From: a virus
DNA: 64,000 bases
Reading direction: 5' to 3' (one strand)
IMG/VR virus record: IMGVR_UViG_3300028581_000020
Location: 40,528-104,527 of that record
The translations under genes were made by a program, and so were the position numbers. The stretch's first letter is position 1, and every line of letters starts with the position of its first letter. Below, piece after piece: positions 17,808-26,500 of this stretch. Under the pieces are notes generated by a model. The model did no database searches and was not told where the DNA came from. It saw only the letters and a program-made list of their open reading frames with translations.

Positions 17808-18188
17808 TTAGGCTTTCTTTGCTTTTAGAGCCTCTTTTTTGGCTTGAAGTGAAGCGAGAAGTTCATCAATTTGCTCTTCTGACATTTCTTCACCTTCCAT
17901 GTCATTTTCCGGCTCACGATCTTCGCCGTCATCGGCAATCTCACCAAAACCACCCGCCTGACCTTCAACAATCTCTTCGGCTTTTTCTAGACCAGACTTC
18001 AGCCCCTCGGGAGAGTCGGCGGCAACCGAAACTTTCTTAAGGCCCTGAAGAGGTTCTTTCATAGCACCCATAGCTTCAGAACGAAGGCTGCTAAGAACAG
18101 ACTTTTTGGCATCCTTTTCCATAGGGTCCATTTCACAGTCTTTGCCACCTTTAAGCGACTTTAGCTTTTTTAACATTTCCATTTTCAT
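17808..18188 (-). CDS. acidic helical protein, 126 aa (phage A)
   Basis: The first 70 residues are Lys/Met/Leu-rich helix, the middle (about 70-105) is very acidic (EIADDGEDREPENDMEGEE), and the end is a Lys/Ala helix. It has no membrane segment. The composition recalls small scaffold-like or charge-mask proteins, but the head genes of A are not in view, so that is only a possibility. It is the first gene upstream of the adaptor, 9 bp away, in the same leftward operon. Confidence 0.5.
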   Translation of the reverse strand: MKMEMLKKLKSLKGGKDCEMDPMEKDAKKSVLSSLRSEAMGAMKEPLQGLKKVSVAADSPEGLKSGLEKAEEIVEGQAGGFGEIADDGEDREPENDMEGEEMSEEQIDELLASLQAKKEALKAKKA

Positions 18189-18197
18189 ATTAATTCC

Positions 18198-18434
18198 TTA
18201 CTTAAGGTTTAGTGATGCAGAGCCCGAGCCTGCGCCAGAAGCCGCGATTGCTTGCGTAGTAGTGCGCGTAGCAATTTCGATCTGAGCGGGAGCACCGGCA
18301 GTAATCTGAAGAAGAAGGTTTAGGACTTGCTGGACTACTTCATGGGGTTTGGTGCTGTCTAGTTGTAGTTGCTGCGTCACTTGTCCGCAGTCTAGGGCTT
18401 GAGTCTCGATACGAATCATTACATAACCGGCCAT
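18198..18434 (-). CDS. hypothetical late protein, 78 aa (phage A)
   Basis: This is a small soluble protein with an N-terminal beta hairpin (AGYVMIRIETQ), a Gln-rich helix (TKPHEVVQQVLNLLLQI, about 28-45) and a Ser/Gly/Ala-rich tail. It is spaced 9 bp from each neighbour, with a GGAGATATT-type ribosome binding site. The position between fibre and adaptor genes suggests a minor virion or chaperone protein. No family is recognised. Confidence 0.5.
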   Translation of the reverse strand: MAGYVMIRIETQALDCGQVTQQLQLDSTKPHEVVQQVLNLLLQITAGAPAQIEIATRTTTQAIAASGAGSGSASLNLK

Positions 18435-18443
18435 AATATCTCC

Positions 18444-18893
18444 TTATTTTAGAGCTAACAAAATCAACGTCAGAACAATTCCAACGCTGTTAATAATATA
18501 TAGTAAGTTCATGTTTTTATGTTCTGTTATCGTCTTTTCAATAATAACAGGCTTCTCAATGACTTGGTATTCCGTGATATATTTAGGAATCTCTACGATC
18601 TGCACTTCTTTGACAATAACCGGAACTTCGATTTTCTCGATTTGAACTTCTTTAACGACAATAGTTTTTTCAACTTCAAAGGGCTCTTTGACAATCTCAG
18701 GAATCTTAATTTCTTGTATTTCTTTGACAATGACAGGAACCTCGATCTTCTCAATCTTAATTTCTTGTGGGGCAGTTTTGATTTGCGACGAAATCACAGG
18801 CATTTCGCCGTTCACAATAAGAACTCTGGTTGCATTCATGTTCTCGTCATGCGTATCGCGGATAATTTGGTTTGAGTCTTTAAGAGTTAGCAT
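18444..18893 (-). CDS. repeat protein with C-terminal membrane anchor, 149 aa (phage A)
   Basis: Residues about 40-125 are built from an imperfect repeat of the form IEKIEVPVIVKEVQI-EIP, with four or five copies in which Ile/Val/Pro alternate with Lys/Glu. The last 22 residues (NLLYIINSVGIVLTLILLALK) are a single membrane span. The rod-like beta/polyproline repeat between a short N-terminal head and an anchor suggests an extended stalk projecting from a membrane. The DNA shows the repeat too (TTTGACAATxACxGGAAC blocks). The start overlaps the fibre stop. Late timing fits a lysis, envelope or exclusion function, which cannot be settled from sequence. Confidence 0.6.
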   Translation of the reverse strand: MLTLKDSNQIIRDTHDENMNATRVLIVNGEMPVISSQIKTAPQEIKIEKIEVPVIVKEIQEIKIPEIVKEPFEVEKTIVVKEVQIEKIEVPVIVKEVQIVEIPKYITEYQVIEKPVIIEKTITEHKNMNLLYIINSVGIVLTLILLALK

Positions 18894-20443
18894 TATACCG
18901 CCGTCGTGATCGCTCTAAATTTCATTGTTAATGCTGAGAATCCCGAATAGTTAGCCGAGGTATACTGAATTTGTCCGGCGTCCGTAATAGTAAAAACGAC
19001 AGAAGAGGCGTCGCCCACGGAAGTAATCCCCAATACCCAATCGGCCCCTCTTTGAATACCATTCAGTCTAAATTGCTCGAATAAATCACTAGTAGCATCC
19101 ACAGAAACACTCACCAAAGCTTCAAAACTACGAACAGACGCATTTGAAAACGCAAGACCAGTAACGTTTGCTGGTGAAGATTGGTTGTTTGCTCCAGAAA
19201 ATGAGGTTTGGTTAATATCGCCAGTTGAGGCGGTCGGAACTGAAGCCCACGAAAGAGTTCCCGACCCATTAGTTGATAATACCTGACCAGTTGTTCCACT
19301 ACTATCAGGGAAAAGAAGGGTCCTATTTGCTGTCAGTGTTTGTGGAATTGAAAAATCGTAACTAAAACCTGATCCGTCTGCGTCTCTCATTGAGAGTGTA
19401 TTGGCGGTTTGGTTCATTTTGAGTGTGGCGGAAAGTCTTGTTCCAGAAAGCCCAGAACCGGAAGCTCCACCAGTTGGGGAAACGTATAGGTTAATAGCAC
19501 TTCCGTTTGATCCACGACCAGAAGAGGCCGTAATATTGATATTACCGCCGTTAAGATCTGATCCGGTTCCAGCAGCACTGGAAGAAATAGATATTGCGCG
19601 ACCAGGAACTCCAGCACTGGGAGTCGTCACCGAAATTGCGGGACTTGTATTGTCAAAATTAAGGTTTGTGTTGATAGCTACAGACGCTAAATTAGATAGC
19701 GCAGTATTTGCTCCAGAGCCAGAAGGCGTTGTCCAAGTGCCATCAGCACGTAAGAAATTAGACGTTCCACCACCAGATGCGGGAGCAAGACCCTTTAAGG
19801 AAGTGGTAAAGTTATCTAGGAGTGCAGTTACCTGTGTTCCGGTAAGGTCTGATGGGGACGTTGAGCCGCCTGTAGCGTTACCTTTAATAGTGGTGGCCGC
19901 CATGTTTGCAAGTTTTGCGTTAGAAACTGCGTTATTTGCAATAGTTGCTGCAGCAGATCCCGGACCAGAGGCGGTTACATCGCCAGTAAGGTCGGTAATA
20001 TAATTACCAGTGGACTGCTTGCCGTTTAATTGTGTTTGAATATCAGAAGTTACTCCTGATAGGTATTGAAATTCTGAGCTTGTTACAGAACCATCTGCGA
20101 TTTTAGTTGCATCAATTCCAGAAGAAAGAGTTGTTGCCCCGGTATTACTAATGGTAACAGCTCCGGACATGGAAACCGCTGTGGCTAAATTTGAAGAATT
20201 ACCAACAAAAATTTGGCCGTCTGTCAAAGAATATCCGCTGTCGGTGTTTACCCAAGCGCTACCATTCCATACCCAAATTCGACCAGTATCAATGGCAACG
20301 CGAGCATCACCAGTAGTATTTCCAGAGGAAGGCAAAGCCGCCTGATTAGCGACAGCAGATTGCCAGGTGATTGCGCCACCACCTCCACCACCACCTACGA
20401 GGTCGAACTGGCCTGTTAGGCAATTGTATCGGTAACCGGCCAT
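18893..20443 (-). CDS. tail fibre protein, 516 aa (phage A)
   Basis: The N-terminus MAGYRYNCLTGQFDLV followed by seven Gly is a usual virion-anchoring start of phage fibres. Then come many short beta repeats of fibre type (SGVTSDIQTQLNGKQ, ISNTGATTLSSG, NAVSNAKLANMAATTIKGN, NFLRADGTWTTP). The NAKLANM-ATTIKGN and FLRADGTW motifs occur in very many phage and prophage fibres. The C-terminal part (about 400-516) is a globular beta domain likely to be the tip. It should trimerise on the tail and contact the cell surface. It is encoded right after the HNH gene, in the same operon. Confidence 0.85.
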   Translation of the reverse strand: MAGYRYNCLTGQFDLVGGGGGGGAITWQSAVANQAALPSSGNTTGDARVAIDTGRIWVWNGSAWVNTDSGYSLTDGQIFVGNSSNLATAVSMSGAVTISNTGATTLSSGIDATKIADGSVTSSEFQYLSGVTSDIQTQLNGKQSTGNYITDLTGDVTASGPGSAAATIANNAVSNAKLANMAATTIKGNATGGSTSPSDLTGTQVTALLDNFTTSLKGLAPASGGGTSNFLRADGTWTTPSGSGANTALSNLASVAINTNLNFDNTSPAISVTTPSAGVPGRAISISSSAAGTGSDLNGGNINITASSGRGSNGSAINLYVSPTGGASGSGLSGTRLSATLKMNQTANTLSMRDADGSGFSYDFSIPQTLTANRTLLFPDSSGTTGQVLSTNGSGTLSWASVPTASTGDINQTSFSGANNQSSPANVTGLAFSNASVRSFEALVSVSVDATSDLFEQFRLNGIQRGADWVLGITSVGDASSVVFTITDAGQIQYTSANYSGFSALTMKFRAITTAV

Positions 20444-20444
20444 T

Positions 20445-21080
20445 TTATTTCTTCCTCATTGCTTTATGGGCATAATTATCGGTCTGTTTATGACAAACAT
20501 GACATAACGTTCTACAGTTCGAAGCCTCAAAACGAAGTTCTGGGTAATTGCACCACTCTTTAATGTGGTCCATTTCTAACGATTTTCCTTTTTTGCTACA
20601 TATTTGGCAAGAATAATTGTCACGTTTAAGAACTAGAATTCGTAACTCTCGGTATTCAATACTAGAACGAAGTCTTTGTGATTCAGAGGTTTTTCCGCCA
20701 TCCCAACGATTTGAAAGCGGTCCTCGTTTACCTAATTTAGCGGCTCTCTGTTTTTGTCTTCCGGCTTCGGTGCTTAATGACTCAGGATTAAATAGCGCAC
20801 GATATAATACTGGCTTATTCGATCTTTTACTTCCCCTTCGTGTTTCTGAAGCTTTTCTTTTAGCTTCGGGACAAGAATGGCCAATCTTAAGACCCTCTAA
20901 GTTGAAATTAATTTCCCCGGCAGCAATCTGACACTTCTTACACTTATCCTTAGTGTTTCCCTTTTCAATATTCCATTTTTGAGCATAAGAAACAATTCTT
21001 TCATGCTGACAATCTGGGCAAACGCAAATCCATTTGGTTTCACGCCGCGTAACGTCGGGATTGATTGGAACTAGCATCAT
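20445..21080 (-). CDS. HNH homing endonuclease, 211 aa (phage A)
   Basis: An N-terminal zinc knuckle (VCPDCQ...CKKCQ, about residues 20-50) and a basic modular region with a KRGPLSNRWDGG motif (about 118-130) precede the HNH core. The core has a conserved layout: RDNYSCQICSKKG, LEMDHIKEW, then NCRTLCHVCHKQT at the C-terminus. The nuclease makes a break at a specific DNA site to spread its own gene. It is inserted between two fibre-region genes with only 1-4 bp gaps. In the native A order it lies on one side of the fibre cassette, with another homing endonuclease (63216-64000) on the other. Confidence 0.9.
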   Translation of the reverse strand: MMLVPINPDVTRRETKWICVCPDCQHERIVSYAQKWNIEKGNTKDKCKKCQIAAGEINFNLEGLKIGHSCPEAKRKASETRRGSKRSNKPVLYRALFNPESLSTEAGRQKQRAAKLGKRGPLSNRWDGGKTSESQRLRSSIEYRELRILVLKRDNYSCQICSKKGKSLEMDHIKEWCNYPELRFEASNCRTLCHVCHKQTDNYAHKAMRKK

Positions 21081-21084
21081 ATAA

Positions 21085-21354
21085 TTAACTAATCCGTTCG
21101 GCTGAAACTAAAACGTCACGATTTCCATTCGTATAAATAATTCTGAGCGAGTACAGAGCAATTCCGTTCTCAGAAAATGCATAGGTTTCTGTGTCATTAG
21201 AAACCGTTGTGGTGCTAATGGTCATCTCAACTTTATTACCAATAAGACCAACAAGAAACCCATTGGTAGAGATTGTCTTATCTACGTCATTAAATACAGA
21301 ACGAATAGCTTGTGCCATGTCTTTATCGGACATTGGCTTTGTGGTGTTTGCCAT
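21085..21354 (-). CDS. hypothetical late protein, 89 aa (phage A)
   Basis: An N-terminal helix (SDKDMAQAIRSVFNDVDK) is followed by a small beta domain (about 32-89) with alternating hydrophobic residues (KVEMTISTTTVSND, IALYSLRIIYTNG). It lies between the DUF3008-like gene and the HNH gene and overlaps the former by one base. Small helix-plus-beta proteins in this place are often tail-fibre connectors or decorations. I cannot name the family. Confidence 0.55.
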   Translation of the reverse strand: MANTTKPMSDKDMAQAIRSVFNDVDKTISTNGFLVGLIGNKVEMTISTTTVSNDTETYAFSENGIALYSLRIIYTNGNRDVLVSAERIS

Positions 21355-21557
21355 TAGTCACCCTTCATGTGTTTTTTAATCTTGGACCATTTACCTTTAG
21401 ACTCGGGAAGCTTTTTATAGGCTTTCTTCCCTTTATTATCGGATGTGAATTCTTTGGCCTTTTCTGGCGAAAGACTTTTAGGAGCGTCAAACATATTCTC
21501 TTTATTATTTTGGACAGCTTTCATAAAGCGAAATTGACGTTTTGAGACGCTAGGCAT
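21354..21557 (-). CDS. small basic protein, DUF3008-like, 67 aa (phage A)
   Basis: The start MPSVSKRQFRFMKAVQ matches the well-known pattern MPAKSKAQQRFMGM of a small family (DUF3008-like) found in phages and bacteria. The rest is Lys-rich (KGKWSKIKKHMKGD) and probably binds DNA or acidic surfaces. Its function is unknown. It is the first A gene after the shared fibre repeat: the fibre stop at 21560 is 3 bp upstream, so the A/B hybrid fibre is joined cleanly to A operon structure here. Confidence 0.6.
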   Translation of the reverse strand: MPSVSKRQFRFMKAVQNNKENMFDAPKSLSPEKAKEFTSDNKGKKAYKKLPESKGKWSKIKKHMKGD

Positions 21558-21558
21558 A

Positions 21559-22822
21559 ATTAGTTTCCGACCCTCTCGACGTTGAAATAAGTATTTGCAG
21601 TAGTTCCCGAAATTGTGAGTGTGCTTGCCGAGTTGTTTCCAAGGCCGTATAGGAAGATTTCAACGTAATCCCCAGCATTCAACTGAAGCGTCGTGCTTCC
21701 ATTGAACGCGTTGATTGTCGTTGCGGCAGATGTTCTGTACCCAAACAGACGAGCGGACGCTCCGTTTTTGTAGAGGTAAAGCCCGTAATCAGATGCGAGC
21801 ACGTTAGCTGAGGCGAGCAGGACTGCGGAGCTTATGCGGTACTTACCCGATACGGGTGCAGTGAATCTGCTGTTTGCTGAGCTAAATGATCCGGTCGTGT
21901 CAAACACTGCGGAAGAAAAAGCTACCTTAACGAAACTATTATTCGTCGCGATCCCTGTTTGGTTAGACCCTCCAAGTGTTGCATCCATCGCGACTGTTTC
22001 ACTCGCCGCGATCTGCGACGGGCCGGAGATACGCGAGATTGAGAAGTAGTTGTCAACAACACTACCTCCGACATTCAATGCTCCACCTGAGTTTTGGAAA
22101 ACTTGAATCCCTACCGTGTCCCCTGCATTGAACAAATATTCTGTTGCACCATTCAAAAACGTACCTGCAGAAGCCGTAGGGTCGAATATGTATGCCAGTG
22201 TGCGGATATTGCTTCCGTTTACACGCAGACGAACCTCACGACCGTTCGTCGAGCTTGCGGCAAAACTTACTTGAGTCGTAATCCTATACCAGCCGGGGAC
22301 TGGAATCGTGTAGAGACTTGTACCGGTATTCCAAGCCCCGTGCGTGTCGCTGATTGCGGCATCGAACGCTACGAGTGTTCCGGTGCTGTCTGGAATTGAC
22401 TGAGTGGCTGCGCGGCCTGTAGTCATTGCCACGACGCGAGTGTCCGTCTCAGACGACATCTGCACTTGAGACGACCATCCGGTGATGGGGACGAGGAAAG
22501 ATCCGCCAAAAACCGTGTTGTTGGCCCAAGCCGTCCCTAACGTGCCATTGAAATAATTATCTGCCTGTTGGCTAATGATTGCGACCGTTGTTGGAGAACC
22601 TGTGGCTACGAGAATATTGCCTGACCATGGGGTTTTAGATGCGGTAAGCGCCCCCACAACAGAGTTGTTTACGGCTCTAGTTATGTCCATAGAAAGGCCG
22701 CTTGGCAGCGAAATAGAAACTGGTGATCCAGAATTTGTTCCAGAAGTAACTGTAAACATGACTTCAAGAGAATCACCTACGCGCCGATACTTGGCGATAG
22801 ATGCAGAAACAGTTCCTAGGCC
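21559..22822. repeat. direct repeat, left copy (fibre tip module shared by A and B)
   Basis: This 1264-bp block matches 59821-61084 in the same orientation at a constant offset of 38262 bp. Positions 22431-22822 (392 bp) read as identical in both copies. The other side (21559-22430) differs by scattered, mostly synonymous substitutions, with another near-identical stretch at about 21608-21770. Beyond 22822 DNA identity collapses, although protein similarity continues for another 160 or so residues. The block ends exactly at the fibre stop codon. Confidence 0.95.
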
Positions 22823-23500
22823 AACGTATGTCGGAGTGTAGCTCTGCCAGTCCGTGACTGGCGTTCCCTGCGTGATGATCTGCGGAGAGACGCGGACGTC
22901 GGATAGCGCCATCGTGTAGGCGGATGCCGACGTGCTGCCAACGTGGATACAGAGGCGGTAGCTGGTCGAGTTAGAGGCTGCCTGGAAAGTGCCTCTCCAA
23001 CTTTGTTGAACAGTGGTGCTTTCAATCGAAGAAGGGGCCGGTTGAATCAAAATCGAGTTGGTAACATCGTAGATCCAGACCGAAAGATCGCTCGTGGCGT
23101 AAGTCCCGCTGACTACCTCGTAGGGGAACGTAATTTGCAGGACTTTACCTTTGTCGGAATTATCAATCGTGAATGCATTCGAGACCCCGTTGCCTTGCCG
23201 GTTGTTTGCATCCTTGACGAGGTTGAAGTCAGCTCCCGGACGAAGCGGCGTTGTGGTCGAGCGCGAGATCGCAAACGTAGGGCTACCGCCCGTGCAATCG
23301 ACCGGAGAGCTGGCTGCCGAATCAGCATACCCCGCCCATCCGAGAGTATCTTTTCTAGCGTAGGCGTTTTTTATGTAGTTGCGGGAAGAGCTTGATCCGC
23401 TGTCGAGGAAATCTGCATCTAAAAACCTAGGGGTTTGCGCAAACGTAGTGCTCGCCCCAAGGGCTGCCGCTGCCAGTAAGAGGCGTTTGAAAAATTTCAT
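21560..23500 (-). CDS. hybrid tail fibre 1 with tandem C1q-like tip, 646 aa (N-term phage B, C-term shared)
   Basis: Residues 1-22 look like a Sec signal peptide (KFFKRLLLAAAALGASTTFAQ), which is odd for a virion protein. Residues about 30-220 are GC-rich phage-B coding and align at protein level with the A fibre (ATSDLSVWIYDVTN, QPAPSSIE, WRGTFQ-ASNSTSYRL). Residues 226-646 are the shared module. It contains two C1q-like jelly rolls (about 395-525 and 540-646) with FDAAISDTHGAWNTG...VPGWYRITTQV and FDTTGSFSS..FTAPVSGKYR patterns, each closing with L-AGDYVEIF or FNAGDTVGIQ. This should be a trimeric host-binding fibre. Codon and GC use changes at about 22.8 kb. In B the gene would continue into 59822, not into A. 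Confidence 0.85.
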   Translation of the reverse strand: MKFFKRLLLAAAALGASTTFAQTPRFLDADFLDSGSSSSRNYIKNAYARKDTLGWAGYADSAASSPVDCTGGSPTFAISRSTTTPLRPGADFNLVKDANNRQGNGVSNAFTIDNSDKGKVLQITFPYEVVSGTYATSDLSVWIYDVTNSILIQPAPSSIESTTVQQSWRGTFQAASNSTSYRLCIHVGSTSASAYTMALSDVRVSPQIITQGTPVTDWQSYTPTYVGLGTVSASIAKYRRVGDSLEVMFTVTSGTNSGSPVSISLPSGLSMDITRAVNNSVVGALTASKTPWSGNILVATGSPTTVAIISQQADNYFNGTLGTAWANNTVFGGSFLVPITGWSSQVQMSSETDTRVVAMTTGRAATQSIPDSTGTLVAFDAAISDTHGAWNTGTSLYTIPVPGWYRITTQVSFAASSTNGREVRLRVNGSNIRTLAYIFDPTASAGTFLNGATEYLFNAGDTVGIQVFQNSGGALNVGGSVVDNYFSISRISGPSQIAASETVAMDATLGGSNQTGIATNNSFVKVAFSSAVFDTTGSFSSANSRFTAPVSGKYRISSAVLLASANVLASDYGLYLYKNGASARLFGYRTSAATTINAFNGSTTLQLNAGDYVEIFLYGLGNNSASTLTISGTTANTYFNVERVGN

Positions 23501-23509
23501 ATCTCTCCT

Positions 23510-26500
23510 TTAGATTCCGTTACGAGCAATTTCGACAACTGCGGCAAGACCCGCATCCCAACGAAGACGAATGATGGAGCCCGCTTGCCCGCGCCAATCC
23601 CCCTGCAGGAGGACGGTCGAGGATGCGGCTAGGTCACAGTAGTTTGCGTTCGAGGTCCCGAGGATTTCAATCTCAGCTCCGTCAACCATACTCGAGGTCG
23701 TGATCGTGAACGTCTGAGCCGAGCCCCCCGTGTACCTAAAGCGCTGTGCCGGAGAATTCGTGGGCGTAATCGAGGAGCCGGTGAAGTTCGACTGATCGGG
23801 CGTCTTTGCTCCGCCGGTAGATAGCACCACATCCCAGCGCGTATCCGTCGTGTTGTAGACGAGCAGTGCGCCCTCGTTGAGCTTCAGCACGAGGTCCCGT
23901 GCCTGCGGGCAACGGATACGGTTTGCGGAAGTAGATCCCGCCCCCTGATGGCTGATCGTCACATCTGCGGTAGCGGACGTGTTCACAACCCATAGCATTC
24001 GCGGCGAACCGCCCCCTGAAATCCCACCAACTGTGCGTGCAGTGGCGGGAGCCAGACGGAACACGGTGATTCCCGTTGAGGTTACGTCATCGGTTGTGCC
24101 GGTCGCGGTCGAGTCGTCTACGTCGATAGCGAGGGTGCCGTCTAAGTGCAGTGTCTCAGCCGGGGATGCTTTGTTGACGCCCATCCGCGAGGTCGCAGTC
24201 AGTGTAAGCATTTCGACCGGAGTCGTTGATGCGTCGGGCTTCACGAAGAATCCGAGATCGGCGCCCTTACCGTTGGTTGTGCCGACTCCGCGCAGGATGG
24301 CGCGGATGTAGCCTACCAGGCGAGTACTGGCCGAAGGGGAAGTGCCGTTGTTAAGCGAGAAGAATTGCAGAATTCCTGCGATGTCGCTTGCTGCCGGGCT
24401 TGCGCGGTTGTTGCCGAGTGCTAGTGCGCCGTAGGAGTTCGCACCTGTCGCGTCGCCCATCACGTTCACGCGGCCTTCGGTCGTAACCGCGGTGCCGATC
24501 GGATCATCGCTCGTCGGAGTGCTCCCGAGAGTTAGCCGGAAGTTTTTATACCAGCGGGCAATCTCGATGTTGTTCACCCGGAACGGGATTTTGAAATCAT
24601 CGATCGTACCGAAGAACTTCTCAGCCAGCACCGTGTTGCCATCGAGCGTCCAACCGGATCCGCCGCCAGAGCCAGAGCCAGATCCGCCCACCACCTGCCA
24701 GCGGCTTGATGCGGTCTCGTAGTAAAGAATGACGGCGGCACCGTCGGCCATTGCTATGGCCGCGCCCGTTCCCGTGCGGATACGGTTTGCAGCGGTGCCG
24801 CCCGTGTCGTCGTTGAGGTTGACGGATGCGCCCGTGCGGTTGATGAGAACCAGGAACGTGGCATTTGGCGGCGCCGGAATCATGTCGATCGAAGTCAGCG
24901 ACCCGTCGGTAACAAGCAAGCTCGTCTTGGTCGGAGTCGCAAGCGTGGCGTTTGCGCCGGTCGCGGCTGCGTCCGTCTGCTCAGATCCCTGAAGCGTTGC
25001 CAAGGCGCGCAGGGCTGCAACAAAGCTCTTAGCTCCGCCGAAACTCTGTGCCGCGGTGCTGACCGATCCGGGGTTGGTTGCGTCTGCCGGCTGAATCGTA
25101 AGGGTGTCTGCCACAAGCGTCGCGCCAGACGTGCCTGGAGTAGACCCAAAAGTCGCAAGCGAGAGGGAGCTTCCGCCAGCACCTTGGAAACTGCGCCAAG
25201 TGCCGCTCGTCATACAGAAGAAAAAGACTTTGGAGCCACTGGCCAGCGCAAAGGCAGCGTCGGCGGCACCCGCGTCGATCGCCTCGCCCGAGGCCGGGAA
25301 CACGTCGCAAGAGGCAGCGCCCGAGTTCTGCACGTAAAGCTGCATGCCCGCGACTGCCGCGGGGAGCTTGACTGAATCGTTTGCGGTGGCGCACACGCTC
25401 ACGCGGTTTTGCTGTTTAGCAAGCTGGGTTGCGGAAGCCTGTCCGCCGCCCGCAAACGCGGTGATTGTGTCGGCAGCCGAGAACATCACGTAGGCTTGCG
25501 CAATGATGTTGTTTGCGAACGTCTTCACACCCGCGATCGTTTGCGCGATGGCGGTGAGTAACCCCGGCTGGGATCCGTCTGCCGGCTGCAGGGTGAGGAC
25601 TTGGCCTGAGAGCGAGGCGCCGTTTGCAGAGGGGGAGCTGCCGACGGCTGCAAGCGACACATCGCCTGAGTTCGTTCCCGCGATGTCAGCGTCACTAGAG
25701 AAAGTCAGCGAACGCGCGGCGTTTTTGAGATCGATCGTGAGGTCACGATCGGCGTCCTGCGTGACGCTACTCGTGAAAATGAAGCGCGAGAACCAAGACG
25801 TGGACGTTTCTTTGATCGAAACACCCGTCACGAATTTCTTCAAGCCCGCAATCAACTGCGTGAGAGTTGAGACGCCGCCGGGGTTGGTTGCATCTGCCGG
25901 CTCCATGTTTAGCACAGCACCAGAGAGCGTAAGGCCGTTTGCGTTCGGGGCCGTGCCAAATCCTTGCAGGGTGACGGTCGCGGGACCGGCAGGACCAACG
26001 GCGCCGGCAGGACCCGGGGGGCCTGCGATACCCAAGTACTCGGACGGATCACGCGCCTGCACGCCGGTACCGTCATCTGAGATTGAGAGAACTTTACCGG
26101 CGTTGATTGCGAGGTCGGGGAAAGCCTTATCCCGATCAGGCGAGGTGGAACCAAAAAGTAGCGCCCGCCGCATGCGGCCGACCACTTCCTGTACTTGCTG
26201 CACGATACGATCAAGCGTGCGCTCGTTCGTCTCAGGCGGGAAGATCCCCGTCGAAATGTAATCCGTTTCCTGTGTGACGGGCGTCACTCGACGAACGAGT
26301 ACGCGCTGCGTGGCGGTCGGAGTCGAAACTGTGACTACCGCACTACCAGGGTCGCCGCCCGAGATTGAATACTGCCCGGGAGCTGTGAGCGTTGTCTCGG
26401 TGACTGCTGTCGGCACCGTGTAGTCGCGTAGGATGACTTGCACCTGCGAGTTGGCAGTGAACGCAAAGGGGATTGCGAATGAAGTCGTAACTCCGTCGCC

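Noticed and set aside
21560-23500. Diversity-generating retroelement acting on the fibre tip
   Set aside because: No reverse transcriptase or template/variable repeat pair with adenine-specific changes is seen. Differences between the two tip copies are scattered and mostly synonymous.
25503-26261. 252-codon plus-strand frame in the large fibre gene
   Set aside because: Antisense shadow; the fibre domains on the minus strand explain the region.
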